Assembly (NCBI GenBank): GCA_028290765.1
Contig: JAQGJF010000139.1
Location: 1-5,776 of the forward strand
Source of the DNA: Tardiphaga sp.
GTDB lineage: Bacteria > Pseudomonadota > Alphaproteobacteria > Rhizobiales > Xanthobacteraceae
Direction: 5' to 3'
DNA length: 5,776 bases
A model generated the notes under the pieces. The model saw nothing but the letters and a program-made list of their open reading frames with translations. It had not been told where the DNA came from and searched no databases. Position numbers and translations under genes: made by a program. This document shows positions 5,571 to 5,776 of this stretch, one piece after another (position 1 is the stretch's first letter; the number at the start of each line of letters is the position of its first letter).

Positions 5571-5776
5571 GCGTCCTCGCCGGCCGGTAGGACGGCTTCC
5601 TCGTCCTCGTCGCCATAGCCGACCAGCGCCAGCGGCCGCGCGATCAGGCCTTTGCTGGTGCACCAATGTACCAGCGCGTCTTCCTGGCCGTGGGTGACCC
5701 AGACCTCGCTGGCGCCGGTGGCGCCGATGGTCGCAACCAATCCATCCCAGTCGGCATGATCCGAGATCACCAGCGG
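5567..5776 (-). CDS. Ligase-associated DNA exonuclease (metallo-beta-lactamase/beta-CASP), C-terminal part
   Basis: The last 69 residues of a protein that enters from the right edge, starting PLVISDHADWDGL. SDHADWDGL matches the beta-CASP motif B type (S-x-H-A-D), and VWVTHGQEDAL matches motif C (V-x-H-G-E/Q). Both supply histidines of the active site in this nuclease superfamily. The metal-binding HxHxDH motif would lie outside the window. The acidic tail (GDEDEEAVLPAGEDA) looks like a variable C-terminus. The stop overlaps the ligase ATG by 4 bases (ATGA), which indicates translational coupling. In known clusters this exonuclease is encoded beside the same ligase family, together with an Lhr-type helicase and a metallophosphoesterase, and probably processes ends before sealing. 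The family call is confident despite the truncation because of the motifs and the neighbour. Confidence 0.88.
   Translation of the reverse strand, partial: PLVISDHADWDGLVATIGATGASEVWVTHGQEDALVHWCTSKGLIARPLALVGYGDEDEEAVLPAGEDA

Noticed and set aside
5571..5666. 32-residue N-terminal extension of the ligase
   Set aside because: It lies over the exonuclease coding sequence in another frame and is Arg/Gly-rich shadow sequence. The ATG at 5570 fits the conserved N-terminus and the ATGA overlap.

Overview
The window is GC-rich, densely coded bacterial DNA. It is most likely from an alphaproteobacterium of the Bradyrhizobium/Rhodopseudomonas/Nitrobacter group. The grounds are protein-family recognition: the DUF952-pyrD pair, an ATP-dependent DNA ligase with its partner exonuclease, a DUF6460-like membrane protein and a CCCTCCCCC-type palindromic repeat. 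The assignment is inference, because no database search was possible.

Left part (1-1960). A helix-turn-helix regulator with the start of an S24 (LexA/CI-like) domain runs leftward off the window edge. A 238-base divergent intergenic region (287-524) follows. It holds a candidate leftward promoter and several small dyads. Rightward from it, a DUF952 protein and the class 2 dihydroorotate dehydrogenase pyrD (fourth step of pyrimidine synthesis) form a translationally coupled pair with a GTGA stop/start overlap.

Right part (1935-5776). All genes here read leftward. In transcription order they are: the C-terminal end of a beta-CASP/metallo-beta-lactamase ligase-associated exonuclease (entering from the right edge), an ATP-dependent DNA ligase overlapping it by ATGA, a small two-helix membrane protein resembling DUF6460, and a DinF-type MATE transporter. 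The transporter's 3' end overlaps the 3' end of pyrD by 26 bases, leaving no room for an intergenic terminator. The exonuclease and ligase belong to a known bacterial DNA-repair cluster that usually also contains an Lhr-type helicase and a metallophosphoesterase. Those partners would lie beyond the right edge.

The most striking item is a 146-base palindromic element at 5122-5267, inside the ligase gene. Its 39-base inverted arms match at 36 of 39 positions, it is bounded by TA on both sides, and it has no stop codon in any of the three frames of the ligase strand. With one TA counted as the duplicated target, the net insertion is 144 bases. That is exactly 48 codons, and the ligase reading frame and flanking tyrosine codon are preserved. 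It looks like a protein-coding palindromic repeat, comparable in kind to the Rickettsia palindromic elements, lodged in a linker of the ligase N-terminal domain. No tRNA, rRNA, CRISPR array or complete insertion sequence was seen.
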